A program made the translations under genes and the position numbers. From Clostridia bacterium (lineage in GTDB: Bacteria > Bacillota > Clostridia > Christensenellales > Borkfalkiaceae), in NCBI GenBank assembly GCA_017522945.1, contig JAFWXT010000018.1:1-58927 (forward strand): a stretch of DNA of 58,927 nucleotides. The letters are read 5' to 3'. Of the stretch, positions 14,845 through 22,345 are shown piece after piece. Below the pieces are notes generated by a model. The model was not told the DNA's origin and ran no database searches. It saw only the letters and a list, made by a program, of their open reading frames with translations. How positions within the stretch are numbered: the first letter of the stretch is position 1; each line of letters begins with the position of its first letter.

Positions 14845-16842
14845 TTACTTTTTATTTGGTTGTTTGATTAAACAAATTGCGGTGCGTGAAGGTAGGTAAA
14901 GCATAAATCCATAGCTTCCGTCTGCTTGCTTGGTGGCGGTATATTCAACTGCGTGATGAACTCTTCCTTGACCGCCAAACTGATAGTCATCGGTGGAGAA
15001 AATCACCTTATAAACACCCTTTTTCCTTACTTTTACAAAATATCCGTCGTAAGAATTTGTTGGACTAAAGTTAAATGCAAAGGTTATTCCGCCACGCTTA
15101 AAAATCATAACTTGCTTATCGGCATCGATAGTAGGGCAAGTAGGAGTAGATGAAAAAACTTTATACTTTTTGGCAAAAGTAACCATCTTTTTATCAAAAT
15201 CGTTAAGGTAATGATATTTAAGATTATAATCATCAACCAAGTGCCATAGCCTACGGCAGTAAAAATAACTCCAACCGTTTCCTTCGCGTGGGAAGTCAAT
15301 CCATTCGGGGTGACCGAATTCGTTACCCATAAAGTTTAAATATCCTTCACCGCCAAGCGATAAGGTTATAAGGCGTATCATCATATGAAGTGCCATACCG
15401 CGCTCGATAATAAGGCTTTGTGAGTTTTTGTCCATGTGTGTGTACATTTCGCTATCACACAAACGGAATATTATGGTTTTATCTCCAACTAAGGCTTGGT
15501 CGTGCGATTCGGCGTAACCGATATATTTTTCTTTTGGTCGGCGTGAAGTGAGTTCGTGCCATAAATGCCACATGTTCCAAAACTCGTCGCGCTCGTGTTT
15601 AATTAGTTTAATCCACATATCTGGCGTGCCCATAGCTAAGCGGTAATCAAAGCCTATGCCACCTTCTTCAATGGGTAAGCACATTCCCGGCATAGCCGAC
15701 ATATCTTCGGCAATAGTTATAGCGTTTGGATTTACCTGACGTATAAGTTCGTTTGCAAGTTGTAAATAGGTTATGGATTCGGTATCGGTGTTTAGCGAAA
15801 AATATTTATTATAGTCGGTGAACGCCGTACCTAAACCATGGTCGCGGTAAATCATTGAAGTAACGCCGTCAAACCTAAATCCGTCAAAATGAAATTCTTC
15901 AAGCCAAAATTTTAGATTAGAAAGCAAGAAATGTGCAACTTCGGGCTTTGCGTAGTTGAATAGTTTAGTGCCCCAAACTGGATGTTCCCCGCGTTCGCCT
16001 TCGTGGAAAAACTGATATGTCGTTCCGTCAAACTCGTTTATGCCTTCTGCTGTGTTTTTTACTGCGTGTGAGTGAACTACGTCTAAAAGCACGGCAATTC
16101 CAAGCGAGTGAGCTTTGTCTATCAAACTTTTAAGTTCGTTTGGTGTGCCGTATTTTGAAGATGATGCAAAAAATGATGATACTTGATATCCAAATGAGCC
16201 GTAATAGGGGTGTTCCATAATCGCCATTATTTGAATGGTGTTATAGCCAAGTTTTTTAATGCGCGGTAGTATATTGTTTGAAAACTCAGTATAAGAGCCG
16301 ATTTTTAGCTCTTCTTGCGCCATTCCTATGTGGCACTCGTAAATAAACAGATTTTTTTTGGGTTTAAAATTCTTTATTTTCCATTTGTGTTCAGGCTCGT
16401 CGTTTATAACGCCACACCACGAAAAATTGGTTTTATCTTGCTCCACACGGTTTATATAAAGGGGAATGCGTTCAAGCAAATTGCCCGTTTCTTGCTCGAT
16501 GATAGCTTTAACGTGGCAACCGTGCCAAAGCGCATTTTTACCTTTAAGAAAAATTTCAAAGCAACCGTTTTCAAGTTTGTTAAGTTCAAGCCCCGGCTTT
16601 TGCCAACCGTTCATATCGCCGATTAAAAATACTTTTTTTGCGGCAGGCGCCCATTCTCGATAGTACCATCCGTCTATCGTTTTATGAAAACCAAAATATT
16701 TATGAGCGTTAGCAAAATCGTTAAGAGATTGACCTTTTTTTAAAAGAGTATTCTTAGCCGATTGGTAGTTGTTCATTCTTAAATTTATATCTTCCTTAAA
16801 GGGTAGAAGATATGGGTCGTATTCGAAAATTTTGTAGCTCAT
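14845..16842 (-). CDS. glgB: 1,4-alpha-glucan branching enzyme, eukaryote-like type
   Basis: 665 residues. CBM48 region about 45-145 (GWYYREWAPAAKKVFLIGDMNGW), then the GH13 barrel. Catalytic residues are visible: nucleophile Asp325 in GFRFDGVTSM, acid/base Glu379 in ITIAEDMS, and Asp448 in YAESHDQALVGDK. C-terminal beta domain to the end. The blocks GFRFDGVTSMIY..HG, GGEGYLNFMGNEFGHPEW and IERGMALHMMIRLIT are those of the eukaryotic-type branching enzymes (human GBE1, yeast Glc3), also present in some anaerobic bacteria, rather than the E. coli GlgB type. It makes alpha-1,6 branches in glycogen. No glgA/glgC nearby; monocistronic with own promoter. Ribosome site AGGGGAT upstream. Confidence 0.94.
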   Translation of the reverse strand: MSYKIFEYDPYLLPFKEDINLRMNNYQSAKNTLLKKGQSLNDFANAHKYFGFHKTIDGWYYREWAPAAKKVFLIGDMNGWQKPGLELNKLENGCFEIFLKGKNALWHGCHVKAIIEQETGNLLERIPLYINRVEQDKTNFSWCGVINDEPEHKWKIKNFKPKKNLFIYECHIGMAQEELKIGSYTEFSNNILPRIKKLGYNTIQIMAIMEHPYYGSFGYQVSSFFASSSKYGTPNELKSLIDKAHSLGIAVLLDVVHSHAVKNTAEGINEFDGTTYQFFHEGERGEHPVWGTKLFNYAKPEVAHFLLSNLKFWLEEFHFDGFRFDGVTSMIYRDHGLGTAFTDYNKYFSLNTDTESITYLQLANELIRQVNPNAITIAEDMSAMPGMCLPIEEGGIGFDYRLAMGTPDMWIKLIKHERDEFWNMWHLWHELTSRRPKEKYIGYAESHDQALVGDKTIIFRLCDSEMYTHMDKNSQSLIIERGMALHMMIRLITLSLGGEGYLNFMGNEFGHPEWIDFPREGNGWSYFYCRRLWHLVDDYNLKYHYLNDFDKKMVTFAKKYKVFSSTPTCPTIDADKQVMIFKRGGITFAFNFSPTNSYDGYFVKVRKKGVYKVIFSTDDYQFGGQGRVHHAVEYTATKQADGSYGFMLYLPSRTAICLIKQPNKK

Positions 16843-16862
16843 AAATTATCCCCTATTATCAT

Positions 16863-16883
16863 AAATTTTGCTTAGCAAAATTT
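16863..16883 (-). promoter_or_regulatory. 9-bp inverted repeat in the glgB leader
   Basis: AAATTTTGC (16863-16871) and GCAAAATTT (16875-16883) are exact inverted copies around a 3-base centre, between the glgB -10 box and start codon. It could be an operator or a leader hairpin; no T-run follows on the minus strand. Confidence 0.45.
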
Positions 16884-16901
16884 TTAATCGCTATTATTTA
16901 T

Positions 16902-16930
16902 ATTATATATCTTTTTTTATCTATTGTCAA
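16902..16930 (-). promoter_or_regulatory. Promoter of glgB
   Basis: On the minus strand TTGACA (16930-16925), 17-bp spacer, TATAAT (16907-16902): consensus in both boxes. Confidence 0.88.
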
Positions 16931-17000
16931 TGCCAAAAACAAAAACTTTGACGAATATAAAAAAATAATTAATTTTACGCTTGTGTAAATAATTCAAATT

Positions 17001-17040
17001 ATAAAAAAAGTGTGGCTATAACGCGATTAACCACACTTTT
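17001..17040 (-). terminator. Terminator of the LiaF-like gene (dispersed-repeat copy A)
   Basis: AAAAGTGTGG (17006-17015) pairs with CCACACTTTT (17031-17040). The 15-nt loop is CTATAACGCGATTAA. On the minus strand a run of seven T follows the stem. The loop recurs at 19254, 22279, 23805 (inverted) and, degraded, at 8764 and 17844. Confidence 0.85.
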
Positions 17041-17053
17041 AATATTGTTTCTA

Positions 17054-17818
17054 TTATTTTTCCTGGTTTTTATTTAAGTTTTCTTCGGGTTCTTCTGTTT
17101 CGCTTTCAACGTATTCAACTAATACTGTACCAAGATTATTATCACCAGTTAAATATAAAACTTTTTTATTATCACTGCTTTCAGGTTTTGGTATTTGCAC
17201 CGAGCCTAAGCTATTGTCTATTTTGTTTGAGATAACCCAGTTTTTAGGAATATAAACGGTAACTAAGCCAAGGTTGTTATCTATACCCAAAGTTCCGTTT
17301 CCTTCGTAAGCTTCGGTATTAACGAAGTAAACAGAGTATGATCCCATATCATTTTCAATGCTTTCGTTAAGTGGTTTGTTTGCTTCACTTGCGCAATCAA
17401 TATAAATTACACTTGCGCCACTTAGTTTAAATCCATCTTTTTTTCTACCGTGTTTATTTTTACCATTTACGTTAATTTCTATAAAAGGCATTTTTTTTGT
17501 AAGTAATGAAAGCCCTGCAGTTAAAAGAAAACCTACAAGTAAAAATCCCCACCAGGGTGCAATATCACCGCCAGGAACGTTAAATAAAAGGGCAAGTTCA
17601 TCTTCAAATACCATAACTAAAAATACAAGAGGGAAGATAACGTGTGAAAAATGTTTTTTAATTACTTGTTCAATAATCCAGTATAAAAACATTGCTATAA
17701 GAAACATTTTCCAAAGTGGTACTATATTAAAAATGTTTATCGTTATTCCTAGTGCTTGAACGATAAGTAGTATTGCAAAAAGTATGAAAGTTATGCCCCA
17801 AAAAATTCTTTTAAACAT
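17054..17818 (-). CDS. LiaF-like membrane protein (LiaI/LiaF transmembrane plus adhesin-like C-terminus)
   Basis: 254 residues. Four hydrophobic helices in the first ~115 residues (for example IFWGITFILFAILLIVQAL, FPLVFLVMVFE) are followed by a polar C-terminal beta-rich domain (about 125-235) with repeated NNLG/DNSLGSV motifs, as in LiaF/DUF2154-type cell-envelope stress proteins. It ends in an acidic tail. In LiaFSR systems LiaF restrains the envelope-stress response; here the neighbour is a lone LytTR regulator rather than a histidine kinase, so this protein may be the membrane partner controlling it. AAGGAG upstream of ATG; 57 bp after the LytTR gene. Confidence 0.8.
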   Translation of the reverse strand: MFKRIFWGITFILFAILLIVQALGITINIFNIVPLWKMFLIAMFLYWIIEQVIKKHFSHVIFPLVFLVMVFEDELALLFNVPGGDIAPWWGFLLVGFLLTAGLSLLTKKMPFIEINVNGKNKHGRKKDGFKLSGASVIYIDCASEANKPLNESIENDMGSYSVYFVNTEAYEGNGTLGIDNNLGLVTVYIPKNWVISNKIDNSLGSVQIPKPESSDNKKVLYLTGDNNLGTVLVEYVESETEEPEENLNKNQEK

Positions 17819-17843
17819 ATTTTTTTATTCTCCTTAATGGTAG

Positions 17844-17878
17844 TAAAGTGTTGTTTACGCAGTTATAGGCTAACTTTA
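17844..17878. repeat. Degraded dispersed-repeat copy F
   Basis: On the minus strand the segment reads AAAGTTAGCCTATAACTGCG followed by TAAACAACACTTTA. It matches the pattern AAAGTG...CTATAACGCGATTAA...CACTTTT with mismatched arms. It overlaps the last codon of the LytTR gene and fills the gap to the LiaF-like gene. Confidence 0.4.
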
Positions 17879-18337
17879 GCCTTGTAATCCGCGGATTATA
17901 TAAATTCGTTCTTTTAGATATTTGTAATATGAACGAGATGCAAATGCTATTTTTTCACTTCCTGTAAAGCCTATTTTGCTTGGACCTGTTAAGTTGTGGG
18001 TTAAATATTTTACCGAAAGCACATTGATTATACAAGATTTTGATGCCCGTAAAAAATAGTTGGGTAAAAAGCTTTCAAGGGTAGAAAGAGAAAGTTTTGT
18101 ATAATAAATTTTATCTTTGGTGTGAGCGCAAATTTTACCGTTATCGCTTTCAAAAAATAAAATTTGTTTTTTTGGTATGTAAAATTCGCTTTCGCCTAAA
18201 GTTAAAACTATTTCAGCGTTTTCATTTATTAAGTTTTCAATCGCATTTTCAATACGCTTTACCCGATCGCTTCGTTCGTTACAGCGAATTATAATTTCTT
18301 CTTCGCTATCCGGGTAGATTTCAACCTTAAGCTTCAT
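17876..18337 (-). CDS. LytTR-family DNA-binding regulator (no receiver domain)
   Basis: 153 residues from ATG 18335-18337, chosen because AAAGGAGCGC lies just upstream and a promoter lies at 18364-18392; a longer frame to 18427 would start upstream of that promoter. An N-terminal segment of about 50 residues (MKLKVEIYPDSEEEIIIRC) precedes a LytTR domain (about 55-150) with IPKKQILFFESDNGK, LPNYFLRASKSCIINV and YYKYLKERI. Stand-alone LytTR proteins encoded next to a membrane protein gene are a recurrent Bacillota regulatory pair in which the membrane protein holds the regulator inactive. Target genes unknown; autoregulation is likely. Confidence 0.9.
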   Translation of the reverse strand: MKLKVEIYPDSEEEIIIRCNERSDRVKRIENAIENLINENAEIVLTLGESEFYIPKKQILFFESDNGKICAHTKDKIYYTKLSLSTLESFLPNYFLRASKSCIINVLSVKYLTHNLTGPSKIGFTGSEKIAFASRSYYKYLKERIYIIRGLQG

Positions 18338-18363
18338 TTTGCGCTCCTTTATTTTGTGCTTTA

Positions 18364-18392
18364 AGTATAGCAAATTATATAAAAAATGTAAA
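18364..18392 (-). promoter_or_regulatory. Promoter of the LytTR-LiaF operon
   Basis: Minus strand: TTTACA (18392-18387), 17-bp spacer, TATACT (18369-18364). Confidence 0.75.
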
Positions 18393-18432
18393 TACTTTTT
18401 AGTTAACAGGTTAGTTTTTGTGGTCAAAAGGT

Positions 18433-18478
18433 AAAAAAAATACTACGCAAGTAAATTTAATAGCCTGCGTAGTGCTTT
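18433..18478. terminator. Terminator of the MinD-like gene
   Basis: ACTACGCA (18442-18449) pairs with TGCGTAGT (18466-18473), with A8 on the left and T5 on the right. It terminates the minus-strand gene ending at 18483. Confidence 0.8.
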
Positions 18479-18482
18479 TTGT

Positions 18483-19199
18483 TTACTTTTTCTTTAGTTG
18501 TTGGTGAAGCGCTAAGAACGCCTGTTTATACGTTAATTTTAACTTGCTTAAAAGTTCGCAATTGCTAATTAGTTTTTCTTCTTTTAAATAGGTTGGAAAA
18601 GAAGCTAAAACGTTTGCGTTAACTTGGTAGCAATAATCTTCAAATTGTTGGGGTAATAAAGTTGTTTTATTAAAGACTATACCGTAGGGTTTAGATAATA
18701 ACTTTACAGCGCGCAAACAACCTTTAAACTCGTCAAAGTTTAATGCTGTTGGCTCAGTAACTATTAAACAATAGTCGGCATTTTTTATTGCATGTAAAGT
18801 AAAATCGCTAATTTTGCTTGGTAAATCAAAATATACGTTTGTAAACTGGGCCTGATTTAGTATTTTATCAAAAAGCGCTTTTCTAAAGTTGACGTTAGAT
18901 GTCTTGCCGTAATAAACTTTAACTTTTTCGTTTAAGTAGCTAAATTCATTTCCTATAAAAAGGTTTTTGCTTGTATTTGCGCTAACACAACAGGTTGAAT
19001 TGTTAAAGGTAGTTGAATTTAAGTCAAAAACATCTTCGTAGTGTTCGGTTGTTGTAGCGTTGTTTTCTTCAAAATAAAAGTTTGCTTTTGGATTTATAAA
19101 ATCGCAATCAAAATAAGCGTAATTACCAACGCTTGCAAGGTTGGTTGCAATAAAACTTGTTCCACTTTTTTCGCTACCGCTAATTACTGCTATTTTCAT
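18483..19199 (-). CDS. MinD/ParA-like protein with degenerate P-loop
   Basis: 238 residues, alpha/beta. It has the shape of a MinD/Mrp-type ATPase: strand, P-loop and ATNLAS helix at the start, an FDCDF segment, Walker-B-like VYFDLPS (about 122-128), and LIVTEPTALNFDEFKG and GIVFNKT blocks. However, the P-loop reads SGSEKSGTSFIATNLA where MinD has SGKGGTGKTT: neither the deviant first Lys nor the catalytic GK lysine is in place. It may bind nucleotide weakly or not at all. No partner gene adjacent. Cellular role unknown. Ribosome site AAAGGA upstream of ATG. Confidence 0.7.
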   Translation of the reverse strand: MKIAVISGSEKSGTSFIATNLASVGNYAYFDCDFINPKANFYFEENNATTTEHYEDVFDLNSTTFNNSTCCVSANTSKNLFIGNEFSYLNEKVKVYYGKTSNVNFRKALFDKILNQAQFTNVYFDLPSKISDFTLHAIKNADYCLIVTEPTALNFDEFKGCLRAVKLLSKPYGIVFNKTTLLPQQFEDYCYQVNANVLASFPTYLKEEKLISNCELLSKLKLTYKQAFLALHQQLKKK

Positions 19200-19242
19200 A
19201 TTTTATCCTTTAAAATAGTTGTTGTTTGTAAGAGTAATATTG

Positions 19243-19278
19243 AAAAAGTGCCGCTATAACGTAATTATCGGCACTTTT
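19243..19278 (-). terminator. Terminator of argS (dispersed-repeat copy B)
   Basis: AAAAGTGCCG (19244-19253) pairs perfectly with CGGCACTTTT (19269-19278). The 15-nt loop is CTATAACGTAATTAT. Compared with copy A the arms differ in the inner three positions on both sides in a matching way (TGG/CCA versus CCG/CGG). T-run on the minus strand. Confidence 0.88.
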
Positions 19279-19284
19279 GGTTAA

Positions 19285-20976
19285 TTACATACGAGTTGGT
19301 GCGTCGATACCTAAAAGAGAAAGAGCGTTTTCAATAGTAACGCGAACGGCTTTGGTAAGCGCCAAACGGAACTTAACGAGTTCTTCATTTTCGGCAGTTA
19401 AAATTTTGCATTCAAAATAGAACTTGTTGTAAAGTTTAGCAAGGTCGATTGCGTATCTTGTAATAAAGCAAGGCTCTAATTTTTCAGCCGAAGCCTTTAC
19501 CGTTTGTGGGAAGGTGGATAGGTGGGCAATTAAATCGTATTCACAGCTTTCTAACTTTTCGGGTAAAACGAATGACGTATAGTCAATGTCGCTCTTTGCA
19601 AGAACGCCATAGCAACGCGCTCCGGTATATTGAACGTATGGGCCGGTTTCGCCATCGAAATTTAAAACCCTATCGTAAGAGAATACTATATCTTTAATTT
19701 TATTGTTTGAAAGAGCGCCGAAAATTACTGCGCCAACGCCAACTGCTTTTGCCGTTTCTTCTTTATTTTCAAGATTTGGATTTTTTTCGTTAATAACCGC
19801 ACTACATTTTTCAATGCACTTAGCAATAACGTCTTCAAGCCAAACAACCTTACCGCGACGTGTGCTCATCGAGCCTTCTTCAAGTGAAACCATGCCGTAA
19901 GCAACGTGTACCATATCTTCGTGCCAAGGCTTACCTAAAAGTTCTAAAACCTTAAAGATTTGTTTAAAATGTAGATTTTGTTGGTAAGCAACAACGTACA
20001 AGCACTTATCAAAATCATAGGTGTTTTTACGGTAATATGCAGCGGCTAAGTCACGCGTTGCGTATAAAGAAGCACCGTCTGAACGTAAAATTATGCAAGG
20101 GGGCATGTCGTAAGCTGAAAGGTCAACTACCATAGCACCGTCGCTTTCGGTAAGTAAATTCTTTTGTTTAAGCTCGTCGATAACCGGTTGCATTTTGTCG
20201 TTATAAAAACTTTCACCAGCGTATGAATCAAATTTAACTTGTAAAAGGTCGTAAATTTTTTCGGTTTCTGCTAAGGTTAGATTTTTAAACCAATTAAATA
20301 ATTCAAGTGCTTCTGGGTCGTTTTCTTCAATCTTTTTAAAGTAAGCGCGTGCCTCATCTTCCATTTCTGGGTGTGATTCAGCTTCATCGTGAAATTTAAC
20401 GTAAAGACGAGTTAATTCTTTTAAACCATCTTTTTGCAAGGTTTCTTTATCGCCCCAAGCCTTGTAAGCATAAATAAGCTTGCCAAACTGTGTTCCGTAA
20501 TCGCCTAAATGGTTAATACCAACTGCATTATAGCCTAAAAAATTAAAAATTTTATAAAGAGAGCTACCTAAAACAGTTGTGCTTAAGTGCCCAATGTGAA
20601 ATGGTTTTGCAATATTTATTGACGAATAGTCGATACAAACGGTTTTTCCGTTGCCGATATTGCACGCGCCGTAGGTTTCGCCTTCTTCCAAAATGGTTTG
20701 AATGGTTTTAAGTGAAAAACCTGCGCGGTTAACTGTAAAGTTTAAGTATCCGTTAACTGCTTTAACTTCTGTAATAGTATCATCTAAAACAAAGTTTGCT
20801 TTTAAGTCTTCTGCAATTACAACCGGAGGTTTTCTAAGCACTTTTGCAAATCTAAAGCAAGGAAGCGCGTAGTCACCCATATCTTGTGATGGGGTGGGGG
20901 TTATAAAAGAAGCAATTTCTTCGCTTGAAACACCTTCAATATTTAATTTTTCCGCAATATATTTTTTATAATCCAT
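19285..20976 (-). CDS. argS: Arginyl-tRNA synthetase
   Basis: 563 residues from ATG 20974-20976, chosen for the GGAG 7 nt upstream; the frame extends 13 codons further without a ribosome site. An N-terminal Add1 domain for the tRNA D-loop (about 1-105) is followed by the class I core with the HIGH motif in KPFHIGHLSTT, and MSTRRGKV in place of KMSKS as usual for ArgRS. The DALR anticodon domain is C-terminal, ending SLLGIDAPTRM. It charges tRNA-Arg. Monocistronic, divergent from ychF, with a terminator at 19243. Confidence 0.97.
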   Translation of the reverse strand: MDYKKYIAEKLNIEGVSSEEIASFITPTPSQDMGDYALPCFRFAKVLRKPPVVIAEDLKANFVLDDTITEVKAVNGYLNFTVNRAGFSLKTIQTILEEGETYGACNIGNGKTVCIDYSSINIAKPFHIGHLSTTVLGSSLYKIFNFLGYNAVGINHLGDYGTQFGKLIYAYKAWGDKETLQKDGLKELTRLYVKFHDEAESHPEMEDEARAYFKKIEENDPEALELFNWFKNLTLAETEKIYDLLQVKFDSYAGESFYNDKMQPVIDELKQKNLLTESDGAMVVDLSAYDMPPCIILRSDGASLYATRDLAAAYYRKNTYDFDKCLYVVAYQQNLHFKQIFKVLELLGKPWHEDMVHVAYGMVSLEEGSMSTRRGKVVWLEDVIAKCIEKCSAVINEKNPNLENKEETAKAVGVGAVIFGALSNNKIKDIVFSYDRVLNFDGETGPYVQYTGARCYGVLAKSDIDYTSFVLPEKLESCEYDLIAHLSTFPQTVKASAEKLEPCFITRYAIDLAKLYNKFYFECKILTAENEELVKFRLALTKAVRVTIENALSLLGIDAPTRM

Positions 20977-21017
20977 AATTTTCTCCGTTAGGTATTGCCG
21001 ATTGTATTTTCGCAATT

Positions 21018-21046
21018 ATTTTATCATAAAATAAGCAATTTGGCAA
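21018..21046 (-). promoter_or_regulatory. Promoter of argS
   Basis: Minus strand: TTGCCA (21046-21041), 17-bp spacer, TAAAAT (21023-21018). It lies back-to-back with the ychF promoter, whose -35 box starts 9 bp away. Confidence 0.65.
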
Positions 21047-21054
21047 ACAATTTA

Positions 21055-21083
21055 TTGAAATATTTTTTGTTTTATTATATAAT
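21055..21083 (+). promoter_or_regulatory. Promoter of ychF
   Basis: TTGAAA (21055-21060), 17-bp spacer, TATAAT (21078-21083); leader about 75 nt. Confidence 0.8.
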
Positions 21084-21164
21084 AGAGTAGTTAAATTGTA
21101 TAGTGTGGTTTTTCGTGCATTTTTTGTTAAAAGCGCATCAAAAATCATTTATCGGAGGTATATT

Positions 21165-22262
21165 ATGAAACTTGGCGTTGTTGGGCTTCCTAACGTAGGA
21201 AAATCAACCTTATTTAATGCTATTACTCACGCGGGGGCACAAGCTGCAAACTTTCCTTTTTGTACTATCGAGCCAAACGTTGGTATAGTTGCAGTTCCCG
21301 ATGAAAGACTTGATAAGTTAGCTGCTTTATATGCAAGTAAAAAAATTACGCCTGCAACCATTGAATTCGTTGATATAGCAGGGCTTGTTAAAGGAGCTTC
21401 ACGCGGGGAAGGTTTAGGTAATAAATTCCTTTCGCATATTCGCGAAGTTGATGCAATCGTTCACGTTGTGCGCTGTTTTACCGACGATAACGTAACTCAC
21501 GTTGAAAGTGGGGTTGACCCCGTTCGTGATATTGAAATTATCAATTTAGAGCTTATTTTAGCCGACCTTGAAAGCGTTGCTAAAAAGCTTGACAAGGCAA
21601 AAAGTTATATTAAAACTGGCGACAAAAAATATAAAATCGAAGCGGATTTATTGCAACGCATTTACGATTGTTTGGAAAATGAAAAGCCAGTTCGTGCGCT
21701 TGAATTTAACGAAGAAGAACAAAAATACGTTAACGGCTTATTCCTTTTAACAACAAAACCCGTTTTGTACGCTGCAAATATAGGCGAAAATGATTTGGGT
21801 AAGGATGAAGAAGGATTAGAACTCGTTAATAAGGTTAAAGAATACGCAAAGGCTGAAGGTAACCAAGTTTTAGTTATTTGTGCTAAGGTGGAAGAAGAAA
21901 TTTCTCAGCTTTCACTTGAAGATGCACAAATGTTTTTAGAAGATTTAGGTCTTACCGAAAGCGGTCTTAATAGATTAGTTAAAGCATCTTATTCACTTTT
22001 AGGTCTTATTAGTTATTTAACCGCAGGCGAAACCGAAACCAGAGCGTGGACTATTACCGTTGGAACTAAAGCACCTCAAGCAGCAGGTAAAATTCACTCT
22101 GATTTTGAGCGTGGATTTATTAAAGCGGATATCGTTGAATATCAAACTTTGCTTGAATGTGGTAACTATACTAAAGCAAAAGAACTTGGTAAAGTTCGTT
22201 CGGAAGGTAAAGAATACGTTATGAAAGACGGCGACGTTGTTTTATTTAAGTTTAACGTATAA
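21165..22262 (+). CDS. ychF: Redox-regulated ATPase/GTPase YchF (OLA1 family)
   Basis: 365 residues from ATG 21165, preceded by CGGAGGTA (21153-21160); the upstream ATG at 21096 lies only about 13 bp after the -10 box and has no ribosome site. G1 loop [31 protein letters not shown] (G3 region), and NIGE at the G4 site, where YchF deviates from NKxD and so prefers ATP. C-terminal TGS domain (about 280-365, ending [12 protein letters not shown]). It associates with ribosomes; its physiological role is not settled. Confidence 0.97.
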   Translation: MKLGVVGLPNVGKSTLFNAITHAGAQAANFPFCTIEPNVGIVAVPDERLDKLAALYASKKITPATIEFVDIAGLVKGASRGEGLGNKFLSHIREVDAIVHVVRCFTDDNVTHVESGVDPVRDIEIINLELILADLESVAKKLDKAKSYIKTGDKKYKIEADLLQRIYDCLENEKPVRALEFNEEEQKYVNGLFLLTTKPVLYAANIGENDLGKDEEGLELVNKVKEYAKAEGNQVLVICAKVEEEISQLSLEDAQMFLEDLGLTESGLNRLVKASYSLLGLISYLTAGETETRAWTITVGTKAPQAAGKIHSDFERGFIKADIVEYQTLLECGNYTKAKELGKVRSEGKEYVMKDGDVVLFKFNV

Positions 22263-22266
22263 AACT

Positions 22267-22293
22267 AAAAAAGTGGGGCTATAACGCAATTAA
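22267..22293 (+). repeat. Dispersed-repeat copy C (truncated)
   Basis: AAAAAAGTGGGG (22267-22278) followed by CTATAACGCAATTAA (22279-22293): left arm and loop of the element at 17006 and 19243, but the right arm (CCCCACTTTT expected) is missing. A separate hairpin, ACGCAT (22292-22297) with ATGCGT (22318-22323), takes its place. It lies between ychF and the MATE gene. Confidence 0.6.
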
Positions 22294-22345
22294 CGCATAG
22301 TTAAGCGTTTGTATTTAATGCGTAATTTTAAATTTAAGGAAGAAT

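Noticed and set aside
17006..19278. Insertion sequence ends marked by the AAAAGTG inverted arms
   Set aside because: The arms pair within each 35-bp copy and the genes between copies are ordinary chromosomal genes; no transposase.
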